A DNA stretch of 64,000 bases. Source: JACQHM01 sp964535215 (lineage in GTDB: Bacteria; Methylomirabilota; Methylomirabilia; Methylomirabilales; JACQHM01). The DNA lies in contig CAZHST010000008.1 in assembly GCA_964535215.1 (NCBI GenBank), positions 1 to 64,000 on the forward strand, in the 5' to 3' direction. The position numbers were made by a program, and so were the translations under genes. The notes below the pieces were generated by a model that saw only the letters and a list, made by a program, of their open reading frames with translations, was not told the origin of the DNA and ran no database searches. This document shows positions 7,889 through 15,146 of this stretch, piece after piece (the first letter of the stretch is position 1; the number at the start of each line of letters is the position of its first letter).

Positions 7889-8575
7889 ATGCCGAGGCGG
7901 ATGTCAAAGGGGACGTGTCAGCTTTGCCAGGCCACCTTTAGCAAGGCGGCGATGACGAGGCACCTTCTGTCGTGCATCAAAAGACACGCCGGTTCCAAAA
8001 CGCCGCCGGGTAAAGGGAGGTTGCAGAAAACGAGGCTCTTCCATTTGGTGGTTGAGGGACGCTACCGGCCCGAGTACTGGATGCACCTGGAGGTGCCAGC
8101 CCATGCCATGCTCGAAGACCTGGACCGGTTCTTAAGACATACCTGGCTGGAGTGCTGCGGGCACCTGAGCGCGTTTACGATTCACGGGGAAACGTATACC
8201 ACCTCGCCCATTGGACCCCTCGAGGAGGTGGAAGGCGAAGATATGGGCGTAGCCTTGGGAGAGGTGCTGGGTCCGGGGGTGAAGTTCACCTATGAGTATG
8301 ACTTCGGTACCACGACGGAGCTGAGCCTTAAGGTGGTGTCAGAAGGGGAGGGTGAAGTCCGGGGGAAGGCCCCGCGGATCCTGGCCAGGAATGAGGCTCC
8401 TCTGAGAACCTGTGAGTCGTGCGGGAAGATCGCTACCCGGGTGTGCAATAGCTATAGCTGGGTAGGCGAGGGATGGGTGTGCGAGGGGTGCGCTGGTACA
8501 CATGAGTGCGGCGAGGAGAGGCTCCTCCCCGTCGTGAATTCCCCGCGGGTAGGGATGTGTGGATACACAGGATAG
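7889..8575 (+). CDS. pRiA4b ORF-3-like protein flanked by zinc-binding clusters
   Basis: 228 aa. Three parts are visible. An N-terminal zinc-finger-like cluster (Cys10, Cys13, His25, Cys29). A central domain with WMHLEVPAHAMLEDLDRFLR and YEYDFGTTTELSLKVV, typical of the plasmid pRiA4b ORF-3-like (IS1096 TnpR-associated) family. A C-terminal cluster with CESC, VCNSY and VCEGC. The ATG at 7889 follows GGGGAGGGCTGGAC, a fair Shine-Dalgarno; the longer upstream frame overlaps the permease gene and is rejected. The family is often near mobile DNA or nucleic-acid functions, but the activity is unknown. A strong promoter follows the stop. Confidence 0.75.
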   Translation: MPRRMSKGTCQLCQATFSKAAMTRHLLSCIKRHAGSKTPPGKGRLQKTRLFHLVVEGRYRPEYWMHLEVPAHAMLEDLDRFLRHTWLECCGHLSAFTIHGETYTTSPIGPLEEVEGEDMGVALGEVLGPGVKFTYEYDFGTTTELSLKVVSEGEGEVRGKAPRILARNEAPLRTCESCGKIATRVCNSYSWVGEGWVCEGCAGTHECGEERLLPVVNSPRVGMCGYTG

Positions 8576-8589
8576 AAAGAGCGAAAGTT

Positions 8590-8619
8590 TTGCATCCCTG
8601 CCCTTCCCTAAGATATAAT
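8590..8619 (+). promoter_or_regulatory. Promoter of the corrinoid methyltransferase operon
   Basis: -35 TTGCAT (8590-8595), 18-bp spacer, -10 TATAAT (8614-8619). The transcript would start near 8626, so the RNA carries a leader of about 145 nt before the ATG at 8770. Confidence 0.75.
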
Positions 8620-8627
8620 AAAAGAAG

Positions 8628-8736
8628 CGTTTCTCCGAGTTGCTGAACCTACAGAGGCCGATCGGCCTACGGTTCCGCAGCCGACAGGGTAGGGTTGGAA
8701 ACGGCCCTGCCTCCCGTCCTAGGAAAGGGGGAACCC
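8628..8736 (+). promoter_or_regulatory. Candidate Moco/tungsten-cofactor (Moco RNA motif) riboswitch aptamer
   Basis: Elements seen in order: 5' arm TTCTCC (8631-8636); a palindromic hairpin AGGCCGATCGGCCT; TACGGT; GCCGACAGGG; a stem 8687-8694/8705-8712 capped by a GAAA tetraloop (8698-8701); and a 3' signature GCCTCCCGTCCTAGGAAAGG (8709-8728). From memory, the E. coli moaA Moco-RNA leader has GCCTCCCGTATCTGGAAAGG at the same place, plus TACGGT and GCCACCAGGG in the same order. The element here is shorter between TACGGT and CAGGG, as in the variant lacking one stem that was linked to tungsten cofactor. P1 would be TTCTCC with GGGGAA (8728-8733). The class assignment is by recall and needs a covariance search. 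Confidence 0.65.
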
Positions 8737-8758
8737 AGGAGGGTTCCCGTTTTTATTT
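8729..8758 (+). terminator. Intrinsic terminator inside the leader (riboswitch expression platform)
   Basis: Perfect 8-bp stem GGGAACCC (8729-8736), loop AGGA, GGGTTCCC (8741-8748), followed by GTTTTTATTT, ending 12 bp before the start codon. Its 5' arm shares bases 8729-8733 with the proposed closing stem P1 of the aptamer, so the two structures exclude each other. Ligand-stabilised P1 would therefore prevent termination (an ON switch). Confidence 0.85.
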
Positions 8759-8769
8759 GGCAGGTCACC

Positions 8770-10623
8770 ATGGAGAAGGTCCGAATTACCTTCCAGCCCG
8801 AGGGGAGGACCGCTGAGGTTCCTCTGGGGGGAAGTGTTCTGGAGGCGACCGAGCCCCTCGATCTCTACATCACCTCCCCCTGTGGCGCCGAGGGGAGGTG
8901 TGGGCGCTGTAAGGTCAGGCTCCTGGATGGCTCCATCCCTTACGATCCCTTGGAGCTGAAGCTCCTCCGCCCCGAGGAGCGGGAACGGGGAATCCGGCTG
9001 GCCTGTCGCCTCAAGCCTTCCCACGACGTCGTGGTGGAACTTCTGCCAGAGTACGTTTACGTCCAACCGAAGGCCAAGCTGGAGATCCAGGGACCCCCGG
9101 TGGAGGTGGAAAGTGGCCTGGAGAAGCACCTGGTCCCTTTGAAGGCTCCGACTTTGAAGGATCAGGCCTCCCTCCTCCGCCAGATCTGCCGATCCCTTCC
9201 CCCCAGGGAGGGAGGATACCGGATAGACCTCGAAGCGGTGAAGGCCCTTCCGGGGATTCCATGGGCGGAGGGGGAGACGGCCACGGTCACCATCTGGGAC
9301 GGGACCATCATCGCGCTGGAGCGGGGGGATACCAGACGGGCCCAATACGGGTGTGCCGTGGACATCGGCACGACCACCATTGCCTGTTTCCTGGTAAACT
9401 TGACGACCGGGGAGACGGTGGGTGCAGCGGCCAAGGCGAACAGCCAGCGCCTTTTTGGGGATGATGTCGTCTCGCGGATCCGATACGCGATGGAGAAGGA
9501 GGAAGGCCTGGGGAGGCTTCATCGACGCCTGATCAAGGACATCAACACCCTCCTCCTTTCGACCTGTCGGGAGGCCGGAATCCTCCCCGATCGGGTCTAC
9601 CGTATGGTCTTCGTCGGAAACATCACCATGCTCCACCTCTTCCTGGGCTTAGACCCCCGCTCCCTGGGTACCGCCCCCTATGTCCCTCTGGCCGACGAGG
9701 GGATTGAGTTTAAGGCCGGGGATCTGGGGATTGAGGCACACCCCGCCTGCCGCTGCTCCTTCCTCCCCGGGGTTACCAGTTGGGTCGGCTCCGATGCCCT
9801 GGCCATGACCCTAGCCGCCGGGATTGATCGGAGTGAAGGGATCGTCCTTGCCATTGACGTGGGGACCAACGGGGAAAGCGTTCTCGGTTGGAGGGAGGAG
9901 CTCCTCTGCTGCTCCAACGCCGCCGGCCCCGCCTTTGAAGGGGCCCACATCACCGACGGGATGCAGGCCTTCCCCGGGGCCATTGAGGCGGTCTGGATCG
10001 AGGGGGATGTGCATTGGAGGACCATCGGCGGCTTTCCGCCGAAAGGGCTCTGCGGCTCCGGGTTGATTGATGCCGTGGCCGCCCTGTTGGAGGTCGGTCT
10101 GATCGAGCCCTCCGGGAGGATGCTCGGTCCCGAGGAGGCCAGGGAGAGACTCCCCCACCTCGGCCGTCCGATCTTGAGCCGCCTCCGTCGTGAAGGCTCC
10201 CAAAACACCTTTGTCCTGGTTACCGAGGAGGAATCGGAGACGGGACTTCCCATCCGGCTGACCCAGCAGGATGTCCGGGAGCTCCAGATGGCCAGCGGGG
10301 CCATCGCCGCCGGCTGCCGACTCCTCATGAGGGAGATGGGGATCGGGGAGGAGGAGCTCTCCGAGGTCCTCCTGGCCGGGGCCTTCGGCAATCATATCCG
10401 GGTGGAGAGCGCCATCCGGATCGGCCTCCTCCCCCGCCTCCCTTCCGGCAAGGTGCGCTTCATTGGAAACGCCGCCGGGGCGGGGGCCAGGATGGCCCTC
10501 CTCTCCCGCTCCGTCTTCCAGAGGGCTTCTCTTCTCCGGGAGAGGATTCGGTACGTCGAGCAGGCGGGACGTCCCGACTTCCAGGATCTCCTGATGGAGG
10601 CTGTCGTCTTTCCAGGGCCGTAG
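8770..10623 (+). CDS. RACo-type corrinoid activation protein ([2Fe-2S] ferredoxin + ASKHA ATPase domain, DUF4445)
   Basis: 617 aa. The N-terminal ferredoxin-like domain has Cys38, Cys44, Cys47 (PCGAEGRCGRC) and Cys79. A linker follows, then a large ASKHA-type ATPase domain from about residue 195 (AVDIGTTTIACFLVN, AIDVGTNGES, GAFGNHIRVESAIRIG). Family members use ATP and a low-potential electron to reduce inactive Co(II) corrinoid proteins to Co(I). The ATG at 8770 is chosen because an upstream in-frame codon at 8695 lies within the leader RNA and ahead of its terminator. First gene of the operon; its probable client, the corrinoid protein, follows. Confidence 0.92.
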   Translation: MEKVRITFQPEGRTAEVPLGGSVLEATEPLDLYITSPCGAEGRCGRCKVRLLDGSIPYDPLELKLLRPEERERGIRLACRLKPSHDVVVELLPEYVYVQPKAKLEIQGPPVEVESGLEKHLVPLKAPTLKDQASLLRQICRSLPPREGGYRIDLEAVKALPGIPWAEGETATVTIWDGTIIALERGDTRRAQYGCAVDIGTTTIACFLVNLTTGETVGAAAKANSQRLFGDDVVSRIRYAMEKEEGLGRLHRRLIKDINTLLLSTCREAGILPDRVYRMVFVGNITMLHLFLGLDPRSLGTAPYVPLADEGIEFKAGDLGIEAHPACRCSFLPGVTSWVGSDALAMTLAAGIDRSEGIVLAIDVGTNGESVLGWREELLCCSNAAGPAFEGAHITDGMQAFPGAIEAVWIEGDVHWRTIGGFPPKGLCGSGLIDAVAALLEVGLIEPSGRMLGPEEARERLPHLGRPILSRLRREGSQNTFVLVTEEESETGLPIRLTQQDVRELQMASGAIAAGCRLLMREMGIGEEELSEVLLAGAFGNHIRVESAIRIGLLPRLPSGKVRFIGNAAGAGARMALLSRSVFQRASLLRERIRYVEQAGRPDFQDLLMEAVVFPGP

Positions 10624-10662
10624 GGAACGCATCGAACCATGGGATGGAAAGGAGGGGAAACG

Positions 10663-11301
10663 ATGGTGGATCTCAAGATGCTGGCAGAAGCCGTCATCCG
10701 GGGAGACGCCAAGGAGTGTGCCCGGCTTACCCAGGAAGGGTTGGATGAAGGCCTCTCCCCCCAGCTCCTCTTGAACGATGGGCTCATGGCCGGGATGGCC
10801 GTCATCGGGGAGCGGTTCAAGGCGAACGAGATCTATGTGCCGGAGGTCCTCATCGCTGCCAGGGCCATGAAGGCCGGGTTGGCGATCCTCCGCCCCAGGC
10901 TGGTGGAGACGGGGGCCAAGCCGGTGGGGAAGGTCGTCATCGGGACCGTCAGGGGGGATCTGCACGACATCGGGAAGAACATCGTTGGCATGATGCTGGA
11001 AGGGGCAGGCTTTCAGGTCACCGATCTTGGGAACGATGTAGCGCCAGAGCGGTTCATCCAGGCGGCAAAGGAGCAGGAGGCCCAGATCATCGGGATGTCG
11101 GCCCTCTTGACCACCACCATGCTGAACATGAAGGGGACTATCGAGGCCCTGAAGGCCGCCGGCCTCCGGGAGAGGGTCAAGGTCATGGTGGGGGGAGCGC
11201 CGGTGACCCAGCGTTTTGCCGAGGAGATCGGGGCCGATGGGTACGCCGAGAACGCCTCGTTAGCCGTGGAGAAGGCCAAAGAGCTGTTGGCCGTGCACTG
11301 A
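10663..11301 (+). CDS. Corrinoid-binding methyltransferase protein (MtaC/MtbC-like)
   Basis: 212 aa. N-terminal helical cap domain (about 1-85) and C-terminal B12-binding Rossmann domain with the base-off motif DLHDIG (Asp99, His101, Gly104), the SxL motif GMSALLTT and the Gly-rich VMVGGAPVT. The protein carries a methyl group on cobalt between two methyltransferases. ATG 10663 is preferred to ATG 10639 because GGAGGGG sits 5 nt upstream. It is the second gene of the riboswitch-controlled operon. The cognate substrate enzyme could be the MtaB-like protein encoded convergently at 15-16.5 kb, which would make this a methanol system. Confidence 0.93.
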   Translation: MVDLKMLAEAVIRGDAKECARLTQEGLDEGLSPQLLLNDGLMAGMAVIGERFKANEIYVPEVLIAARAMKAGLAILRPRLVETGAKPVGKVVIGTVRGDLHDIGKNIVGMMLEGAGFQVTDLGNDVAPERFIQAAKEQEAQIIGMSALLTTTMLNMKGTIEALKAAGLRERVKVMVGGAPVTQRFAEEIGADGYAENASLAVEKAKELLAVH

Positions 11302-11312
11302 GGGGGGAAACG

Positions 11313-12446
11313 ATGATGACGCACCGCGAACGGATTCTCGCAGCCCTGAATCACAAGGAGCCGGACCGGCTCCCCCTCGATCTGGGATCCTCCATCGCCA
11401 CCACCATGACGGCCAAGGCCCACGAGCGGATGAGGGCTTACTTAAGCCTCCCCTCGGAGCCTCCACCGGCCACCTTCTCCCGACGCTCCTCCACCGTCAT
11501 CCCGGATGAAGCCATCTTACGCCGCTTCGATGTGGATGCCCGTCCCCTCCTCCTGGGAACCCCTGACGGCCGGCCCGACCGTGAGGTCTCCCGGGATGCC
11601 TTCGTGGACGAGTGGGGAGTGACCTGGGCACGGCCTGAGGGGGGCCATTACATCAGCAGGGATGGCCCCTTCTATCCCCTTGACGAGCCTACCCTGGAGG
11701 ACCTGGAGAAGTTCCCCTGGCCCGATCCTGCCGATCCCGGACGCTACCGGGGCCTTCGAGAGCGGGCCAGGGAGCTTCACGAGGAGACCGATTACGCCGT
11801 CGTGTTGAACCTCCCGGTGGGGCCCGTCCACCAGTGCCAGTTCGTCCGGGGCTACGGCGAGTGGCTGGAGGATCTCCTGCTTAACCCGGCCTTCGCCGAG
11901 GCCCTGATGGACCGGGTCGTCGAGGTCTGGATTGAGATCACCAACCGGGCCCTGGAGGAAGCGGGCGATTACGTGGACCTGGTCATGTACGGCGATGACA
12001 TCGGCACCCAGAAGGGGCCCCTCGTCCAGCCGGAGCTGTACCGGCGGGTGATCAAACCCCGGCACCAGCGGATGGCCGAGGCCGTCAAGCGGCACGGGAA
12101 GCCGATCCTCTACCACTCCTGCGGCTCGGTCTACGCCCTGATCCCGGATCTGATTGACATGGGGATTGATGCCCTGAACCCGGTTCAGGTCACGGCCGCC
12201 GGGATGGATACCAAGCGCTTGAAGCGAGAGTTCGGCCGGGACCTCACCTTCTGGGGAGGGATCAACACCCAGCAGGTGCTTCCGTTGGGGACGCCCGAGG
12301 AGGTCCGGGAGGAGGTGAGGAGGCGGATCGAGGACCTGGCGGAAGGGGGCGGGTACGTCCTCTGCGCCGTTCACAACATCCAGCCGGAGGTGCCGCCGGA
12401 AAACGTCGTGGCAATGTACGAGGCGGCCCTGGAGTACGGGCGATAG
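11313..12446 (+). CDS. URO-D family corrinoid-protein methyltransferase (MtaA/MtbA-like)
   Basis: 377 aa, a uroporphyrinogen decarboxylase-fold protein. In the MtaA/MtbA/CmuA branch a zinc ion activates the methyl acceptor thiol, held by HxC and a distal Cys. Here His268 and Cys270 (YHSCGS) and Cys351 (YVLCAVHN) are present, so zinc binding is likely. True HemE is unlikely given the corrinoid-protein context. The acceptor is uncertain: coenzyme M is an archaeal cofactor, so in a bacterium tetrahydrofolate or another thiol is more likely. The start is one of two adjacent ATGs after GGGGGGAAACG. The second URO-D-type gene follows by 11 bp. Confidence 0.88.
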   Translation: MMTHRERILAALNHKEPDRLPLDLGSSIATTMTAKAHERMRAYLSLPSEPPPATFSRRSSTVIPDEAILRRFDVDARPLLLGTPDGRPDREVSRDAFVDEWGVTWARPEGGHYISRDGPFYPLDEPTLEDLEKFPWPDPADPGRYRGLRERARELHEETDYAVVLNLPVGPVHQCQFVRGYGEWLEDLLLNPAFAEALMDRVVEVWIEITNRALEEAGDYVDLVMYGDDIGTQKGPLVQPELYRRVIKPRHQRMAEAVKRHGKPILYHSCGSVYALIPDLIDMGIDALNPVQVTAAGMDTKRLKREFGRDLTFWGGINTQQVLPLGTPEEVREEVRRRIEDLAEGGGYVLCAVHNIQPEVPPENVVAMYEAALEYGR

Positions 12447-12457
12447 GGAGGGGTACG

Positions 12458-13570
12458 ATGGTGAAAAGGGCTCCCAACTTCGAGAACCTCCGGATCGCGC
12501 TTTTAAGGCAGGGCGAGCCGGCCTACGTCCCGATCATGGAGGTCGGCGTGGATTACGATGTCAAATGTGCCTTCCTCGGGAGACCCATCAAAACCCTCCA
12601 GGACGAGGTCGAGTTCTGGTACCAGGCCGGGTACGATTACGTCCCGTTGCAGGCGGGGATCCGGACCCTCTTCTGGCCTGGCTACACCGTCTCGGAGAAG
12701 GTGGCCGATCGGGGCCTCCGGACGGGCTATCAGCTCCACCGGCAGGCGAAGACCAAGTACAGCCTCTACCAGCAGGAGGATCGGGACATGGCCTGGGCCG
12801 AGGAAGGGAGGGGGGCTATCACCAGCCTGGAGGAGTTCGAACGCTTCCCCTGGCCCGACCCCGACCGGATGGACCTCTCGGCCTTCGAGGAGGTGAGGCG
12901 GTACCTGAAGCCCGGGATGAAGGTCATCGCGTACCTGGGCTACATCTTCACCTCGGCCTGGTGGCTGATGGGGATGGAGACCTTCTGCATCGCCCTCTCC
13001 GAGCAGCCGGAGCTGATCCGGCGCCTCTATGACCGGATCTGGACGATCCAGAGCCGGGTCCTCTTTCGGGTGTTACAGTTCGACGTGGTGGGGGCGGTGA
13101 TCCACGCCGACGACCTGGCCTACTCCGAGGCCCTGATCGTCTCGCCCAGGCATTACCGGGAGTATGTCTTCCCCTGGTACCGCTGGTGCGGGGCCATCGT
13201 CCGGGATAAAGGCCTTCCCTATATCTATCATTCGGACGGTCGCCTCTACGAGGTCCTGGACGATCTGCTTTGGTGCGGCTTCAACGCCCTCCACCCTATC
13301 GAGCCGAAGGCGATGGACATCGTGGAGCTGAAGAAGAAGGTCGGGGATCGGCTCTGCCTGATCGGGAACATTGACCTGGGGTACACGTTGACCCGGGGGA
13401 CGCCTCAGGAGGTGGAGGAGGAGGTGAAGGAACGGATCAGGACCATAGGGCCGGGAGGGGGCTACTGCGTTGCCTCCAGCAACTCGGTGACGGCCTATGT
13501 GCCCCTGGAGAACTTCAACGCCATGCGGGAGGCGACCTTCAAATACGGCACGTATCCTCTTTCCCTCTAG
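12458..13570 (+). CDS. Second URO-D family methyltransferase-like protein, lacking the HxC cysteine
   Basis: 370 aa, same fold as its neighbour but divergent, with extra aromatic-rich segments near the N-terminus (LFWPGYTVSEKV, SAWWLMGMETF). At the zinc motif it reads YHSDG (His258, Asp260) in place of HSC, and the distal region has Cys337 (GGGYCVASS). Zinc binding could survive with Asp as ligand, but thiol-activating chemistry may differ. This subgroup is frequent in methylamine/methoxy-type corrinoid operons with unknown roles. It may methylate or demethylate the corrinoid protein from a different donor. The homocysteine methyltransferase-like gene follows by 14 bp. Confidence 0.85.
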   Translation: MVKRAPNFENLRIALLRQGEPAYVPIMEVGVDYDVKCAFLGRPIKTLQDEVEFWYQAGYDYVPLQAGIRTLFWPGYTVSEKVADRGLRTGYQLHRQAKTKYSLYQQEDRDMAWAEEGRGAITSLEEFERFPWPDPDRMDLSAFEEVRRYLKPGMKVIAYLGYIFTSAWWLMGMETFCIALSEQPELIRRLYDRIWTIQSRVLFRVLQFDVVGAVIHADDLAYSEALIVSPRHYREYVFPWYRWCGAIVRDKGLPYIYHSDGRLYEVLDDLLWCGFNALHPIEPKAMDIVELKKKVGDRLCLIGNIDLGYTLTRGTPQEVEEEVKERIRTIGPGGGYCVASSNSVTAYVPLENFNAMREATFKYGTYPLSL

Positions 13571-13584
13571 AGAAAGGATCAGCG

Positions 13585-14469
13585 ATGGATATCTTTCAGC
13601 TCCTGCGAGAGCGGGTAGTCGTTTTTGACGGGCCCTTAGGGACCGAACTCCAGCGGAGGGGTCTTCCGGGGGGGGAACCGCCGGAGGCCTGGACCCTGCA
13701 GAGGCCTGAGGAGGTCATCGCCGTCCACGTCTCCTACCTCCAGGCGGGACCGGATGTGATCCACACCAACACCTTTGGGGCCAACAGGATCCGGTTGAAC
13801 CGCTACGGCCTCGGGGGGCAGGTCCGGGAGCTCAACCAGAGGGCAGTAGCCCTGGCCCGGGAGGCGATCCGCCGGACCGGCCGGACGGAGGTCTTCGTTG
13901 ATGGGAACATCGGGCCGACCGGCGAGCTGCTCGAGCCCTTGGGCGACTTTACCCCCGAGGCCTTCTCAGAGGCCTTCACCGAACAGGCCCAGGCCCTGGC
14001 GGAGGCGGGGGTTGACTTCCTCCACGTGAAGACCATGACCAGCCTGGAGGAGGCCCTTCTGGCCCTGAAGGCGGCTCAGACGACGGGCCTCCCCGTCATC
14101 GTCTCCATGGCCTACCACCTCTCCCCTAAAGGGGCCTTCACCATGATGGGGGTCGAGGCGGGGAAGGCGGTGGAGACCTTCGAGCGAGAGGGGGCATCGG
14201 CCGTGGGGGCCAACTGCGAGGTGCAGATCCAGGAGATGGTCGGGATCGTGAAGGGGATGCGGGGCAAAACCTCCCTCCCCATCGTCGCCCAGCCGAACGG
14301 GGGCAAGCCAACCCTCCAGGAGGGGACCATCGGGTATCCCGAGACCCCCGAGAGCTTCGTGTCTTTCGTCCCGGCCTTAATCCAAGCCGGGGCCAACGCG
14401 GTTGGAGGCTGCTGCGGCGTCCAGCCATCCTTCATCAAGTTGGTCGTCGAGTCCCTGGGGAAGCGATGA
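13585..14469 (+). CDS. Homocysteine S-methyltransferase family protein (MetH N-terminal/BHMT-like)
   Basis: 294 aa, single (beta/alpha)8 domain. Zinc ligands Cys211 (GANCEV) and Cys276-Cys277 (GGCCG) are all present, as is the N-terminal DGPLGTELQRRG. The conserved acidic residue of the usual 'ETxxS' strand is replaced: the text reads HVKTMTS, with Lys149. In this operon the protein could move a corrinoid- or folate-borne methyl group to homocysteine or another thiol; it lacks the B12 and folate domains of full MetH. It overlaps the next gene by 4 bp (ATGA), indicating translational coupling. Confidence 0.88.
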   Translation: MDIFQLLRERVVVFDGPLGTELQRRGLPGGEPPEAWTLQRPEEVIAVHVSYLQAGPDVIHTNTFGANRIRLNRYGLGGQVRELNQRAVALAREAIRRTGRTEVFVDGNIGPTGELLEPLGDFTPEAFSEAFTEQAQALAEAGVDFLHVKTMTSLEEALLALKAAQTTGLPVIVSMAYHLSPKGAFTMMGVEAGKAVETFEREGASAVGANCEVQIQEMVGIVKGMRGKTSLPIVAQPNGGKPTLQEGTIGYPETPESFVSFVPALIQAGANAVGGCCGVQPSFIKLVVESLGKR

Positions 14470-15146
14470 ACAGGTATGTGATCGCCTGCGAGGTCTTCAA
14501 GGACGAGTTCCTCGCCTTCCAGGGGCCAGGCCTCGAATACCGGTTCCTCCCCCAGGGCTACCACAGGACCCCAGGAAGGATGCCGCCGATCATCCAGGAG
14601 GAGATTGACCGGGCCCCCGAAGGGGTGGACGCGATCCTCTTGGGCTACGGCCTGTGCAGCAACGGGGTGGTGGGCCTCCGGGCCAACCATGCCCCTTTGG
14701 TCATCCCCAGGGTTCACGACTGCATTGCCATGCTGATGGGCTCCCGGACGATCTATGAAGAGGAGGCGGCCCGGTTCCCGGGGACCTATTACCTCACCCA
14801 GGGCTGGATCGAGTACGGGAAGACCCCTTACTCCCAGTACAAGGACGAGTACCTGAAGCAATATGACGAGGAGACCGCAGCCTGGATTGCCAAGGAGATG
14901 ATGAAGCCCTACCAGCGAGTGGTCTTGATCGACCATGGTTTGGGGGCAATGGACAAATACCGGGCCTTTGCCAAGGAGATGGCGACTTTCTACGGAATCG
15001 CCTACGAGGAGATGAAGGGCTCCCTGGAGTACATCCGGCGCCTCCTCTTTGGCCCCTGGGACCAGGACGATTTCATCGTGATCCCGCCCGGGGGGACCAT
15101 CGAACAGGGTCCCTTCCTTTGCTTAAACCCCCTCTGCCTCTTCTAA
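14466..15146 (+). CDS. DUF1638 family protein
   Basis: 226 aa. Recognised as DUF1638 by the N-terminus (RYVIACEVFKDEF), LLGYGLCSNGVVGL and the C-terminal FIVIPPGGTIEQ. Members are commonly found in methylamine and methoxy-compound corrinoid methyltransferase operons, but the activity is not established to my knowledge. Cysteines at CEVF and GLCSN could bind a metal or corrinoid. Start overlaps the stop of the preceding gene (ATGA). Last gene of the plus-strand operon; it overlaps the convergent mtaB-like gene by 4 bp, and no terminator is visible between them. Confidence 0.82.
   Translation: MNRYVIACEVFKDEFLAFQGPGLEYRFLPQGYHRTPGRMPPIIQEEIDRAPEGVDAILLGYGLCSNGVVGLRANHAPLVIPRVHDCIAMLMGSRTIYEEEAARFPGTYYLTQGWIEYGKTPYSQYKDEYLKQYDEETAAWIAKEMMKPYQRVVLIDHGLGAMDKYRAFAKEMATFYGIAYEEMKGSLEYIRRLLFGPWDQDDFIVIPPGGTIEQGPFLCLNPLCLF

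Noticed and set aside
8695..8769. Longer start for the RACo-type protein at 8695
   Set aside because: The region lies inside the structured leader and upstream of the intrinsic terminator, and the added residues do not resemble the ferredoxin N-terminus. ATG 8770 is preferred.
8626..8770. Cobalamin riboswitch before the corrinoid operon
   Set aside because: Expected from context, but the B12-box (GCCACTG-type) is not present. The conserved text fits the Moco motif better.
11313..12446. Uroporphyrinogen decarboxylase HemE (haem synthesis)
   Set aside because: The neighbouring corrinoid protein and the HxC...C zinc set point to the methyltransferase branch of the fold.
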